Assembly (NCBI GenBank): GCA_910579835.1
Contig: CAJTWQ010000027.1
Coordinates: forward strand, 1 to 25,518
From: an uncultured Ruminococcus sp.
Lineage (GTDB): Bacteria; Bacillota; Clostridia; Oscillospirales; Ruminococcaceae
Length of the DNA: 25,518 nucleotides
Direction: 5' to 3'
In this document: in pieces, positions 1 to 8,222 of the stretch
Layout of the letters: the number at the start of each line of letters is the position of its first letter
Numbering within the stretch: position 1 is the stretch's first letter
Notes under the pieces: model-generated
Seen by the model: only the letters and a program-made list of their open reading frames with translations
Database searches by the model: none
Told to the model about the DNA's origin: nothing
Made by a program: the position numbers and the translations under genes

Positions 1-605
1 TCCTCTGTTTTTTTCTTCGCCTGAAATTCAATCTGCAGTTTTGCTCTTCTCTAATGTAAACGACTTGTATTGCATCTGCACCAGTATTATATCCTGATTT
101 CCCCGATGGTTCTATGTAAGCGTCAGACGACCAATAGCCGCCATTGGTAAAAAGAGTTTTTACATCTTTGGATATGATTTCAGTCCATCCGGCAGGAGCG
201 TTGTTTTGGTTGAGTGAACCAACCGGGTAATAAACATTGCGAAAATATTCAACGTAATATGTTGCACTGGGATCTGTAAAGCTTAAATGATTCAGATAAG
301 TTCTTACATGTATTTTAAAATATGTAGGAGTTGAAGAACTAATCCCGGGATGTTTCCAATAGTACTCATTAGCGCTATTTCCGGAAGCAACACATCTTGC
401 ATCTCCGTTATACAATCTGCTGTCAGTAATGTAAGAATATGCATTTCGTAAATCCACATTGCCATAACCAGAAGCAATAGAGTCATTATCTATTTCTCTT
501 AATTATGGAAGAAACCGCTGTCGAAGTCATGCTGACAGCACTGGAAATTGTTATTGCAGCAGCCATAGAAATAGATGCGGCAATTCTTTTTGTTTTTAAC
601 TTCAT
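1..605 (-). pseudogene. secreted protein, frameshifted behind its signal peptide; 3' end outside the window
   Basis: Read on the minus strand, an ATG at 605-603 opens a typical Sec signal peptide (basic MKLKTKR start, then an Ala/Ile/Ser-rich core) that meets TAA at 488-486 after 39 codons. In another frame an open stretch of about 165 codons begins at 502 and runs to the window edge without a stop. It is rich in Tyr, Asn, Ser and Thr, as in extracellular proteins, with pieces such as YYWKHPG and GGYWSSDAYIEPSGKSG. A one-base change near 498-505 would join signal peptide and body. This reading is mine from direct translation. The last 20 or so codons (below about 55) turn unusually Arg/Lys-rich, while the neighbouring frame there reads more naturally, so a second shift is possible. 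A strong promoter (716-744) and a modest AGGTG site precede the ATG. I do not recognise the family. A sequencing error is the main alternative to true decay. Confidence 0.6.
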
Positions 606-715
606 TAAAACACCTATTTTTTCTTTGTTCTATAATTTTAAAATTTTTAGTCATCAGATAATTAAACCTGATGCATCTGTTTTGATTGATTACTAAAATC
701 CCTCTTTTAGCAGAT

Positions 716-744
716 AGTATACTATTCCAGGATGTATTTGTCAA
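716..744 (-). promoter_or_regulatory. sigma-A promoter for the minus-strand secreted gene
   Basis: On the minus strand TTGACA (744-739) and TATACT (721-716) are separated by 17 bp, essentially consensus. Expected transcription start is about 709. The transcript would begin with a 6-bp hairpin (CTAAAA/TTTTAG, 693-710) and carry a second one (CATCAG/CTGATG, 652-673) before the ATG at 605. Between this promoter and the next one (745-871) I see no gene or other clear signal. Confidence 0.8.
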
Positions 745-871
745 GCGTTGTGTCGTGAAAAGCACATTTATGGCATAAAACACACACGTTTGTTAATTTC
801 TTTACATATATAGGCGGCTGTCTCATGTTTTTCAGGCTCTGAACTTTCCATAGAAATTATTTAAAAAGTGC

Positions 872-900
872 TTGACAAAATTGAAAAGCTGTGATATAAT
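872..900 (+). promoter_or_regulatory. sigma-A promoter for the aldolase-fold gene
   Basis: TTGACA (872-877), 17-bp spacer, TATAAT (895-900), preceded by TG in an extended -10 context. Start of transcription is expected near 907, giving a leader of about 65 nt. Confidence 0.85.
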
Positions 901-971
901 TATAACAATGTTTTAGCGATACACTGCTTTAAAGCGAAATAGTAAGGTTGAATGCAAGGAGAATAGATATA

Positions 972-1946
972 ATGAAAGAAGTTTCAAAATTAATGGGTTT
1001 CAGACCGGATATCAAGGTAATAGACGCAACTCTCCGCGATGGCGGTCTTGTAAACGATTTCAGATTTTCAGATTCATTCGTTAAGGAGCTTTACAACGCC
1101 AATCTCCGTTCAGGCGTTGATTACATGGAGTTCGGCTACAGGGCAGACAAGGAAATGTTTGATGTTGACGCATTCGGTCCCTGCAAGTTCTGCGATGATG
1201 AATATCTGTATTCTGTTGTCGGTGAAAACAATACTGACCTTAAAATTGCAATAATGGCGGATGTAGGACGATGCAGCTACAAAAAGGATATCCGCGACCG
1301 CAGCGAAAGTCCTGTTGATCTTATCCGTGTGGCTACATATCTTCACCAGATACCTACCGCTGTTGATATGATTGAGGACGCAAAGAGCAAGGGGTATGAA
1401 GTAAGCTGCAATATTATGGCTATTTCGACTGCCCGTGAATCGGATATCAAGGCGGCTCTTGACATTCTCGGAAAATCTCCCGTTGATGTTTTCTATATTG
1501 TTGACAGCTTTGGTTCTCTCTATCCTGAACAGATTGCAAGAATGGCTGACCTCTACGGCGAATTTGCTGAAAAGTACGGCAAAAAGCTGGGAATTCATGC
1601 ACACGACAATCAGCATCTTGCCTTTGCAAACACTATCGAGGCGGTAGGCGACGGCGTTGACTGGCTTGACGCCACATATTCAGCAATGGGACGCGGCGCC
1701 GGCAACTGTGCTATGGAGCTTCTTCTCGGTTTTCTTAAAAATCCTAAATATAATGTTTATCCAGTTCTTCAGTTTATTGAAAAGCATATGAACAAAATCA
1801 AGGATGACGGGGTTGTCTGGGGCTATGATCTTCAGTATCTTATGACAGGACTTCTTAATCAGCATCCCAGAACAGCTATTCAGTTCACTAAAGATTGCAG
1901 AAACGATTACGCTGAATTCTACAAGGAAATTATCGCCCAGGAATAA
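972..1946 (+). CDS. DRE-TIM metallolyase superfamily protein (HMGL-like aldolase domain)
   Basis: A 324-residue TIM-barrel enzyme of the HMGL-like family, which includes 4-hydroxy-2-oxovalerate aldolase, HMG-CoA lyase and homocitrate/isopropylmalate synthases. The family signature DATLRDGG is at residues about 18-25. The metal-binding HAHD is at 209-212, followed by a Gly-rich GRGAGNC segment. The length fits a lone lyase/aldolase domain: there is no C-terminal regulatory or DmpG communication domain, and no partner acetaldehyde dehydrogenase beside it. The exact substrate cannot be read from sequence. A longer reading from TTG at 948 exists, but AAGGAG at 956-961 places the true start at ATG 972. 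The gene is monocistronic, between its own promoter and a terminator at 2061. Confidence 0.85.
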   Translation: MKEVSKLMGFRPDIKVIDATLRDGGLVNDFRFSDSFVKELYNANLRSGVDYMEFGYRADKEMFDVDAFGPCKFCDDEYLYSVVGENNTDLKIAIMADVGRCSYKKDIRDRSESPVDLIRVATYLHQIPTAVDMIEDAKSKGYEVSCNIMAISTARESDIKAALDILGKSPVDVFYIVDSFGSLYPEQIARMADLYGEFAEKYGKKLGIHAHDNQHLAFANTIEAVGDGVDWLDATYSAMGRGAGNCAMELLLGFLKNPKYNVYPVLQFIEKHMNKIKDDGVVWGYDLQYLMTGLLNQHPRTAIQFTKDCRNDYAEFYKEIIAQE

Positions 1947-1950
1947 GAAA

Positions 1951-2060
1951 TTGTATTTATAAGGGGAGTATGCGGATTTTTCATGCAGTTCAGCATAAAA
2001 ATTTGCTGAAAGGACGTGTGCGAATCCTATGAGTATAAGCTCTGAGTATAATAAACGGTG
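1951..2060 (+). other. structured 3' untranslated region
   Basis: Between the stop codon and the terminator lie about 110 nt that can fold. A 6-bp hairpin TTCAGC/GCTGAA (1989-2010) is enclosed by GGATT (1974-1978) pairing with AATCC (2023-2027). The 7-mer GAGTATA is repeated at 2031 and 2044. No ORF or promoter of its own is evident. It may simply be a long 3' UTR, or a 3'-derived small RNA. Confidence 0.3.
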
Positions 2061-2092
2061 AAAGGACGGTGAAAATCGTCCTTTTCTTTTTT
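2061..2092 (+). terminator. rho-independent terminator after the aldolase-fold gene
   Basis: Stem AAAGGACG (2061-2068) / CGTCCTTT (2077-2084) with an 8-nt loop, followed by TCTTTTTT. Confidence 0.9.
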
Positions 2093-2141
2093 CTGAATTA
2101 TGACAGAATACTGAAATATTTTTATATTATTGAAAAAAGAC

Positions 2142-2171
2142 TTGATTTTCCCGGCAGGATAGTGTTATAAT
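2142..2171 (+). promoter_or_regulatory. sigma-A promoter for the RING/zinc-ribbon membrane protein
   Basis: TTGATT (2142-2147), 18-bp spacer, TATAAT (2166-2171). The leader is about 27 nt and carries a strong AAGGAGG site (2192-2198). Confidence 0.8.
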
Positions 2172-2204
2172 ATAATATATTAATTGCAGTTAAGGAGGAT
2201 AATT

Positions 2205-3236
2205 ATGAACTATATCGGAGAAAAATGTCCGGTATGCCATAAGGTGTTTACCGGAGACGATGATATTGTAGTTTGTCCTGAATGCGGTTCTCCTCATCAT
2301 AGAGAATGCTTTAAGCTTGAAAATAAATGCGCTTATGAAGACCGCCACAGCACCGGATATAAGTGGCAGCGCACTTCCGCAGGAGAAAACAGCGGCAGTT
2401 CGGGAGAAAGTACAGTAAACTGTCCCGTATGTCATTTTCCTAATAAATCTGCGGATGACGTATGCGTAAGATGCGGCTTTAAGCTTCAGCCGGAAGCCCG
2501 GGAGAACAGTCAGGGACATCAGGAATACGGTTACGGTCAGTTTCAGGGACAGGGAGCGCCTCATGGAATGTTCCGCGGAGCAGACGGAAATCCCGATCTG
2601 GGATCAATACTTTCTTATATGGGGTTTGATCCTAATGAGGATATGGGTGACGGTTCGACTCTTAAAGACGTTTCAAGCTTTGTAGGCCCGAACACTCTTT
2701 ACTACATTCCGATTTTTAAGAGAATGAAAGATTTCGGTACAAAGATTTCATTTAACCTCAGTTGTCTTATCTTTCCAAATCTATATTTTGCAAACAGAAA
2801 AATGTGGTTTTGGGCGATTCTTGCAACGATACTTGAAATAATCTGCTCTCTTCCGACAATGCTTGTTTATATGGCGGGCATGATAAGCGACGGAGTGTTT
2901 TCAATGGCTGGAGCGGAGGCGATTTCAAGCTTTGTCAGCAGTCATAAAAATGACCTGATTTTTTTCAGCGAGATATTCAATATTGCGTTCTGGGCGGTAA
3001 AGATAATCTGCTGTATTTTCGGAAACTGGCTGTATTACCGTTTCTCCCTCAGTTCCTTGAAAAAGCTGCGTATACGGGGTATAGACGGAACTTCGCATCC
3101 GGCTGTTGTTATGGTTGCCGGCGGTTCAAAACCGCTGAATATGATACTTGTACTGCTTCTTATGGGTGTTCTCGGCAGTGCGGCAGTGGCAGGATTTATT
3201 GCCTATCCGCAGCTTCTTCATATTTTCATAAGATAA
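2205..3236 (+). CDS. membrane protein with N-terminal RING-like and zinc-ribbon fingers
   Basis: 343 residues, starting at ATG 2205, six bases after AAGGAGG; the longer TTG reading at 2184 would run through that site. Residues about 8-35 form a prokaryotic RING-type zinc finger (CPVC, then CPECGSPHHRECF). A second zinc ribbon follows at about 76-95 (CPVCHFPNKSADDVCVRCGF). A Gly/Gln-rich linker leads to at least three hydrophobic segments in the C-terminal half, at about residues 200-230, 255-285 and 315-335, the last close to the C-terminus. Similar finger-plus-membrane proteins are common in Ruminococcus and are annotated only as RING finger or DUF2628-like. The function is unknown; a membrane-associated adaptor or stress protein is a guess. 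Single-gene transcript with hairpins on both sides. Confidence 0.8.
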   Translation: MNYIGEKCPVCHKVFTGDDDIVVCPECGSPHHRECFKLENKCAYEDRHSTGYKWQRTSAGENSGSSGESTVNCPVCHFPNKSADDVCVRCGFKLQPEARENSQGHQEYGYGQFQGQGAPHGMFRGADGNPDLGSILSYMGFDPNEDMGDGSTLKDVSSFVGPNTLYYIPIFKRMKDFGTKISFNLSCLIFPNLYFANRKMWFWAILATILEIICSLPTMLVYMAGMISDGVFSMAGAEAISSFVSSHKNDLIFFSEIFNIAFWAVKIICCIFGNWLYYRFSLSSLKKLRIRGIDGTSHPAVVMVAGGSKPLNMILVLLLMGVLGSAAVAGFIAYPQLLHIFIR

Positions 3237-3241
3237 AAATT

Positions 3242-3274
3242 GCTTCCGTGCCAGAAAAGTGCGGAAGCGTTTCT
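3242..3274 (+). terminator. terminator after the RING/zinc-ribbon gene
   Basis: Stem GCTTCCG (3242-3248) / CGGAAGC (3262-3268) followed by GTTTCTT, six bases after the stop codon. Confidence 0.75.
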
Positions 3275-3275
3275 T

Positions 3276-3316
3276 AGAGCCTGTTCAGAATCTTTCTGCG
3301 CAGGCTCTTAATTTTT
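3276..3316 (+). terminator. second hairpin in tandem, terminator-like
   Basis: AGAGCCTG (3276-3283) pairs with CAGGCTCT (3301-3308), with an inner CAGAA/TTCTG pairing, then TAATTTTT. A further possible stem (TTTTTACC 3326-3333 / GGTAAAAA 3347-3354) follows. Between 3355 and the promoter at 3474 I see nothing else. Confidence 0.55.
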
Positions 3317-3473
3317 ATCAATCCATTTTTACCATACATGGGAATGGGTAAAAAGCTCAGTAAATTTAAAATTATATATTGATTATACATTGAAGCTTTG
3401 TGCGGCTTGTGAACAGACTGTAAATATTGATGAAGTCTAATTATTAGAATGACTATATTTTTTCCATAAACTC

Positions 3474-3502
3474 TTGACAATTTCCGGTGATGCTGTTAAA
3501 AT
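3474..3502 (+). promoter_or_regulatory. sigma-A promoter for the GH5 cellulase, with a 5'-end hairpin
   Basis: TTGACA (3474-3479), 17-bp spacer, TAAAAT (3497-3502). The predicted start, about 3509, is followed at once by ACGCT-ATAA-AGCGT (3512-3525), a hairpin that would cap the mRNA 5' end. No recognisable operator for a cellulase regulator was found. Confidence 0.8.
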
Positions 3503-3546
3503 ATAAGTAAGACGCTATAAAGCGTAAAACGAGAGGGGAAATCACT

Positions 3547-5391
3547 ATGAAAAAAATTTTTAGAGCCGCCGCTGCGGTTTCGGCTGCCGCAATGGCGCTG
3601 ACAATTGCGGTTCCGGCTGCTGTCACGGAAAAAAAAGCCGTACAGATTGATGCGAATGCAGCTGTTGACGACTGCAACGACGACTGGCTTCATGCAAAAG
3701 GAAGCCGCCTTTACGACAAGAACGGAAACGAAGTATGGCTTACCGGCGCTAACTGGTTTGGTCTTAACTGCATCGAGTATTCACCCCATTACCTCTACGC
3801 AGGAGATATTGACGATATGCTCTCCGAGGTAGCCGACAGGGGCATTAACGTTATCCGCTTTCCTATTTCCACAGAGCTTATTCTCTCGTGGAAAAACGGC
3901 ACTCCATATCAGATAAGCGCAGGAGGTATGCAGGCAGTCTATAATCCGCCTGTTGATCAGGACGACGGCAACGGAGGCATAGTTAAAGCAGGAACATACG
4001 GCAATCTTAACAAGGATTTTGTTGAGTCTGACGGTAAGACGCTTATCACCAGCGACAAGGGGTTCGATATTATCCTCGACAAGTGTAAGAAGTACGGTAT
4101 AAAGGCGTTTATCGACATCCACAGTCCCCACGCCGATAACTCCGGTCATAACTATAATCTCTGGTATGGTAAAGAAACAACAGGCGATGGAACTATGGTC
4201 ACTACTGAGATCTGGCAGGATACACTTGTCTGGCTTGCAGATAAATACAAAAATAACGATACCCTTCTGGGATATGATCTTAAAAACGAGCCTCACGGCA
4301 AAGGTCCTGAGGGCGATAAGGCAGCTAAATGGGACGGTTCTACCGATGAGAATAACTGGGCATATGCGGCAACGAACTGTGCCGACGCCATTCTTGACGT
4401 AAACCCTAATGCGCTTATTTTTATTGAGGGTGTTGAGCAGTCTCTCAGCGGCGCTATGCCCGGAGACTACTGGGGAATTGCCGACAGACGAGATAATTCT
4501 CCATATATCGGCGCATGGTGGGGCGGAAACTTCCGCGGTGCAAGAGAATATCCTATCAAGCCAAAGCACGGAACAAGTCAGATAGTCTACTCGCCGCACG
4601 ATTATGGCCCGTCCGTTTATGCGCAGACATGGTTTGATAAGGATTTCACGACACAAACTCTTCTTGACGACTATTGGTATGATACATGGGCATATATTAA
4701 CAAGGAGGAGATCGCACCCTTGCTCATTGGAGAATGGGGCGGTCATATGGACGGTGCAGAGAACCAGAAATGGATGGAACTGCTCCGTGATTACATGATA
4801 GATAATCACATTAATCATACGTTCTGGTGTTTGAATACCAACTCCGGAGACACAGGCGGACTTTGGAAGAATATCTCCTGTGGGCAGCAGCAAGGCTCAA
4901 CTAAAATTGATTGGGAGGAGAATAAGTACGCGCTTATGGAGAAAGCCCTCTGGCAGACTTCAGAGACAGGAAAATATATCGGTCTCGACCACCAGAGACC
5001 TCTTGGCCTGAATGGTACCGGACTTTCTCTTAACGAGTATTATGGGAAGTATTCTTCTACCGAGGGCAGCAATCTGGACGGCGGAACTAAGGCTGACGGC
5101 AAGGTAGATCCTGACACGCAGCCTACGACTGATCCCAAAGATGAAGTTGTATACGGCGACGCCAACTGCAACGGTGAGGTTCGTCTCAACGATGCTGTTC
5201 TTATCATGCAGGCTATTGGAAATCCCGATGTTTACGGAATTAACGGAAGTAGCAAGAGCGCCATTACGGAGCATGGAATTAAAAACGGCGATGTTTATAA
5301 TCCTGGAACGGGGCTTACCAATCAGGATGCCCTTTCTGTTCAGAAATTTCTGATAAATCTTATTAGTGAACTTCCTGAAAAATCTGAATAA
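3547..5391 (+). CDS. secreted GH5 cellulase (endoglucanase) with C-terminal dockerin
   Basis: 614 residues. A signal peptide (MKKIFRAAAAVSAAAMALTIAVPAA) is followed by a GH5 TIM barrel from about 45 to 480. The acid/base Glu is E248 in LKNEPHG and the nucleophile is E396 in IGEWGG; NWFG near residue 72, SPHDYG and WCLNTNSGDTGG also fit. A Thr/Asp/Gly-rich linker (about 505-533) leads to a dockerin at about 535-610. Its first calcium loop is GDANCNGEVRLND. The second, GDVYNPGTGLTNQD, is one residue longer than the canonical loop, a form seen in ruminococcal dockerins. The expected role is hydrolysis of beta-1,4-glucan while docked on a scaffoldin cohesin outside the cell. Endoglucanase is the likeliest activity, but GH5 also includes mannanases and xylanases. 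AGGGG precedes ATG 3547. Monocistronic. Confidence 0.93.
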   Translation: MKKIFRAAAAVSAAAMALTIAVPAAVTEKKAVQIDANAAVDDCNDDWLHAKGSRLYDKNGNEVWLTGANWFGLNCIEYSPHYLYAGDIDDMLSEVADRGINVIRFPISTELILSWKNGTPYQISAGGMQAVYNPPVDQDDGNGGIVKAGTYGNLNKDFVESDGKTLITSDKGFDIILDKCKKYGIKAFIDIHSPHADNSGHNYNLWYGKETTGDGTMVTTEIWQDTLVWLADKYKNNDTLLGYDLKNEPHGKGPEGDKAAKWDGSTDENNWAYAATNCADAILDVNPNALIFIEGVEQSLSGAMPGDYWGIADRRDNSPYIGAWWGGNFRGAREYPIKPKHGTSQIVYSPHDYGPSVYAQTWFDKDFTTQTLLDDYWYDTWAYINKEEIAPLLIGEWGGHMDGAENQKWMELLRDYMIDNHINHTFWCLNTNSGDTGGLWKNISCGQQQGSTKIDWEENKYALMEKALWQTSETGKYIGLDHQRPLGLNGTGLSLNEYYGKYSSTEGSNLDGGTKADGKVDPDTQPTTDPKDEVVYGDANCNGEVRLNDAVLIMQAIGNPDVYGINGSSKSAITEHGIKNGDVYNPGTGLTNQDALSVQKFLINLISELPEKSE

Positions 5392-5404
5392 TTATTTAGA
5401 ACTC

Positions 5405-5439
5405 AGAACCTGTGCATGTATCCTATGTGTACAGGTTCT
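5405..5439 (+). terminator. long hairpin after the GH5 gene
   Basis: AGAACCTGT (5405-5413) / ACAGGTTCT (5431-5439), extendable inwards by four pairs. The trailing T tract is weak, so it probably acts with the next hairpin. Confidence 0.6.
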
Positions 5440-5442
5440 TAT

Positions 5443-5484
5443 AGCTGCTTTACCAAATTAAGGTACAGCAGCTTTTGTTATTTG
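5443..5484 (+). terminator. rho-independent terminator after the GH5 gene
   Basis: AGCTGCT (5443-5449) / AGCAGCT (5467-5473) with an inner TACC/GGTA extension, followed by TTTGTTATTTG. Confidence 0.8.
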
Positions 5485-5556
5485 TGAAACATTCACAATG
5501 ACAAACAGCCCTTTTTTGTGATAACAGATAAAATTCAGATAAAAATAAATATTCTG

Positions 5557-5585
5557 TTCACTTTTTTATATTTATATGTTATAAT
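5557..5585 (+). promoter_or_regulatory. sigma-A promoter of the HAD-iorA-iorB-paaK-ACT operon
   Basis: TTCACT (5557-5562), 17-bp spacer, TATAAT (5580-5585); leader about 20 nt. No comparable promoter or terminator is visible from here to 13645, so all eight or nine genes could share this start. Confidence 0.7.
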
Positions 5586-5612
5586 AAAAATACTGACTAT
5601 AAAACTGGGGTG

Positions 5613-6446
5613 ATGCAGATAAAAACATTATATATATCTGATCTGGACGGAACGCTTCTTGATTCCTCCGGAAAACTTTCTGAAAAAACGCTGTATAAGC
5701 TTAATTCGTTGATAAGCGGAGGCTTGGACTTTACCTTTGCAACTGCACGAACTATTTATTCTGCACGGGGAGTGACTGCCGGACTGAATATCAGCGTACC
5801 ATGCATTCTTATGAACGGCGTATGCGTTTACGACATGAAAACAGGCAGGTATTTGAGTGTTGAGGCTGTTTCAGGAGAGCTTTCGGAAAAAATAATCTCA
5901 CTCTTTGAAGAAAACGGCGCAGAATGTTTTATGTTCCGCATTTGCGGCGAAAAGCTGACAACATATTATACACGCCTTACCGAAAGAGTTATGGCAAGCT
6001 TTGCAGAGGACAGGCAGAGGAATTATGGAAAACCCTTTGTTCAGTGCAGTGATTTCCGGGAGGTCCGCGAGGGCGGGGCGGTATATTTTACAGCGCTGAG
6101 CGACTATGAAAAACTCCTGCCGGTTAAAAATGCTGCTGCGGCGATGCCCGGTGCAGACTATGTGTTTTACCGTGATACATATACCGGGAAATGGTATCTG
6201 GAGGTTTTTTCGGAAAGGGCATCTAAGGCAAACGGAATAAAAAAGCTTCGCAGGCTCTGTGGATTTGAAAGGGTGGTGTGCTTCGGGGATAATCTAAATG
6301 ATTTAAGTATGTTCGGACAGTCGGATATAAGAATCGCCGTAAGCAATGCCAGACCGGAGGTAAGGGCGGAGGCGGACTATATTGCTTTATCGAATGATGA
6401 GGACGGCGTTGCAGAATGGATTGCCGCGTCAATAATGGAAAAATAA
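5613..6446 (+). CDS. HAD superfamily hydrolase, Cof/YidA type
   Basis: 277 residues. Motif I is DLDGT (nucleophile D10, acid/base D12). The motif III lysine is probably in the ERASKANGIKKL segment, and motif IV is FGDNLNDLSMFG, followed by the usual AVSNARPEVRAEADYI stretch. The size and the large cap between motifs I and IV fit Cof-type (IIB) phosphatases, which dephosphorylate sugar phosphates, PLP or flavin nucleotides; the substrate cannot be told. ATG 5613 directly abuts GGGGTG, so spacing to the ribosome site is short, and GTG 5610 is an alternative start. It lies 24 bp upstream of iorA, probably as first gene of the operon, but nothing ties it functionally to aryl acid metabolism. Confidence 0.88.
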   Translation: MQIKTLYISDLDGTLLDSSGKLSEKTLYKLNSLISGGLDFTFATARTIYSARGVTAGLNISVPCILMNGVCVYDMKTGRYLSVEAVSGELSEKIISLFEENGAECFMFRICGEKLTTYYTRLTERVMASFAEDRQRNYGKPFVQCSDFREVREGGAVYFTALSDYEKLLPVKNAAAAMPGADYVFYRDTYTGKWYLEVFSERASKANGIKKLRRLCGFERVVCFGDNLNDLSMFGQSDIRIAVSNARPEVRAEADYIALSNDEDGVAEWIAASIMEK

Positions 6447-6470
6447 TTATATTTGAAAGGATAAATTATA

Positions 6471-8201
6471 ATGAAAAAATTAATGCTTGGAAACGAAGCC
6501 TTTGCAAGAGGTTTATATGAAGCCGGATGCCGCGTGGTATCCAGCTATCCCGGAACGCCTTCAACTGAAATAACCGAGGAGGCGGCAAAATACGACGAGA
6601 TGTACGCTGAGTGGGCGCCAAATGAAAAGGTCGCAATGGAAACTGCGCTGGGCGCATCCATTGCAGGGGCAAGGAGTTTCTGCGGTATGAAGCATGTGGG
6701 ACTTAACGTTGCCGCAGATCCTTTGTATACGGCGTCCTATACCGGAGTAAACGGCGGTATGGTTATTGCTGTTGCCGACGATCAGGGAATGCATTCGTCA
6801 CAGAACGAGCAGGACAGCCGTCACCATGCCATTGCATCAAAGGTTCCTATGCTTGAACCGTCTGATTCCGCTGAATGTAAGGAATTTGTAAAAACGGCGT
6901 TTGAAATTTCAGAAACTTTCGATACTCCTGTTATCGTGAGAATGTCCACCAGAGTGGCTCATTCCCAGAGCGTCGTAGAGACTGAGGAGAGACAGAACGA
7001 CGGTCTTAAGGAATATGTAAAATTGCCGCAGAAGTATGTTATGATGCCTGCATATGCCAAGGGCAAGCATGTGTTTGTTGAGGAACGTACCATGAATCTT
7101 ATCGAATATGCCGAAAAAACAACCCTGAACAGGGTGGAAATATCCGAATCAGCCGAGTTCGGCGTTATCACAAACGGTGCGGCTTATCAGTTCGCCAGAG
7201 AAGCTTTGGGGGATAAAGCGTCCTATCTTAAGCTTGGAATGGTAAATCCTATGCCGGCAGATTTGATACGTGATTTTGCTGCAAAATATAATCAGATTTA
7301 CATAATCGAGGAGCTTGACGGTATTATTGAGGAGCATTGCCGTAATATCGGCGTTACGAATATTAAGGGTAAGGAGATATTCGGCCGTATTGGCGAGATA
7401 CCTCAGTCGGTGATAGCAGAAAAGCTTTTAGGCGAAAAGAAGGAGTTTGCCGCTCTTGATGAAAATATACCGGTTCGTCCTCCTGTAATGTGCGCCGGAT
7501 GTCCCCACAGAGGTATGTTTTACACGCTGAAAAAGCTGGGCGTAACCGTTTCCGGCGACATCGGCTGCTATACTCTCGGAGCATGCGCTCCTCTTGAAGC
7601 ACTTGATACGACTATCTGCATGGGAGCTTCAATTTCCGGACTTCATGGCTTCAATAAGGCAAGAGGCTCGGAATCAGAGCACAGAAGCGTGGCTGTTATC
7701 GGAGATTCTACTTTTATGCACAGCGGTATTACAGGCTTGGTGAATATTGCATACAACAATTCAAATTCCACTGTTATTATTCTTGATAATTCCATTACGG
7801 GCATGACAGGACATCAGCAGAACCCCACTACGGGAAAAAATCTCAAGGGGGATCCTGCCGCTGCTGTCAATTTAGAAGAACTTTGTCGTGCGGTCGGTAT
7901 AAATAGGGTGCGTGTTGTCGACCCTTATAAGTTAGCCGAGTGTGAAGCCGCCGTTAAGGAAGAACTTGCGGCAGATGAGGCGTCCGTTATCATTTCAAGA
8001 CGTCCATGCGCACTGCTGAAATATGTCAAGCACAGCGCGCCCTTAAAAATAAACAGCGATAAGTGCGTGGGATGCAAGATGTGCATGAAGCTGGGATGTC
8101 CCGCTATCTCCATGAAAAACGGAAAAGCGGTTATTGATCATACCCAGTGCGTGGGATGCGGAATCTGTACGGAGATGTGTAAGATCGGTGCTATCGGCTG
8201 A
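6471..8201 (+). CDS. iorA: indolepyruvate ferredoxin oxidoreductase, alpha subunit
   Basis: 576 residues, the usual length. With IorB it oxidatively decarboxylates aryl pyruvates (indole-, phenyl-, hydroxyphenylpyruvate) to arylacetyl-CoA, reducing ferredoxin; the reaction is reversible. Visible features are the N-terminal SSYPGTPSTE and APNEKVAMETALGAS segments of the pyrimidine-binding domain and the Cys motif MCAGCPHRGMFY near 341-352. The TPP-binding GDSTFMHSG...LDNSITGMTGHQ stretch comes later. Two [4Fe-4S] ferredoxin motifs sit at the C-terminus: CxxCxxCxxxxCP (about 533-545) and CxxCxxCxxxC (about 562-572). AAAGGA precedes the ATG. It is followed by an unrelated small gene before its partner iorB, which is an unusual interruption. 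Confidence 0.96.
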   Translation: MKKLMLGNEAFARGLYEAGCRVVSSYPGTPSTEITEEAAKYDEMYAEWAPNEKVAMETALGASIAGARSFCGMKHVGLNVAADPLYTASYTGVNGGMVIAVADDQGMHSSQNEQDSRHHAIASKVPMLEPSDSAECKEFVKTAFEISETFDTPVIVRMSTRVAHSQSVVETEERQNDGLKEYVKLPQKYVMMPAYAKGKHVFVEERTMNLIEYAEKTTLNRVEISESAEFGVITNGAAYQFAREALGDKASYLKLGMVNPMPADLIRDFAAKYNQIYIIEELDGIIEEHCRNIGVTNIKGKEIFGRIGEIPQSVIAEKLLGEKKEFAALDENIPVRPPVMCAGCPHRGMFYTLKKLGVTVSGDIGCYTLGACAPLEALDTTICMGASISGLHGFNKARGSESEHRSVAVIGDSTFMHSGITGLVNIAYNNSNSTVIILDNSITGMTGHQQNPTTGKNLKGDPAAAVNLEELCRAVGINRVRVVDPYKLAECEAAVKEELAADEASVIISRRPCALLKYVKHSAPLKINSDKCVGCKMCMKLGCPAISMKNGKAVIDHTQCVGCGICTEMCKIGAIG

Positions 8202-8222
8202 TAACGGAAAGGAAGATTCTGA

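Noticed and set aside
505..696. Short plus-strand ORF of 63 codons
   Set aside because: Overlaps, on the opposite strand, the signal-peptide coding part and leader of the minus-strand secreted gene; no ribosome site.
2015..2030. tRNA T-arm-like GCGAATCC
   Set aside because: No cloverleaf can be drawn around it and no acceptor stem is present.
3276..3308. Inverted repeat AGAGCCTG...CAGGCTCT as a transposon end
   Set aside because: No second copy or transposase is visible in the window; a tandem terminator hairpin explains it.
3781..4893. 370-codon open frame on the minus strand inside the GH5 gene
   Set aside because: Lies wholly antisense to a clearly real cellulase, has no ribosome site or recognisable protein features, and its composition is that of a codon-position shadow.
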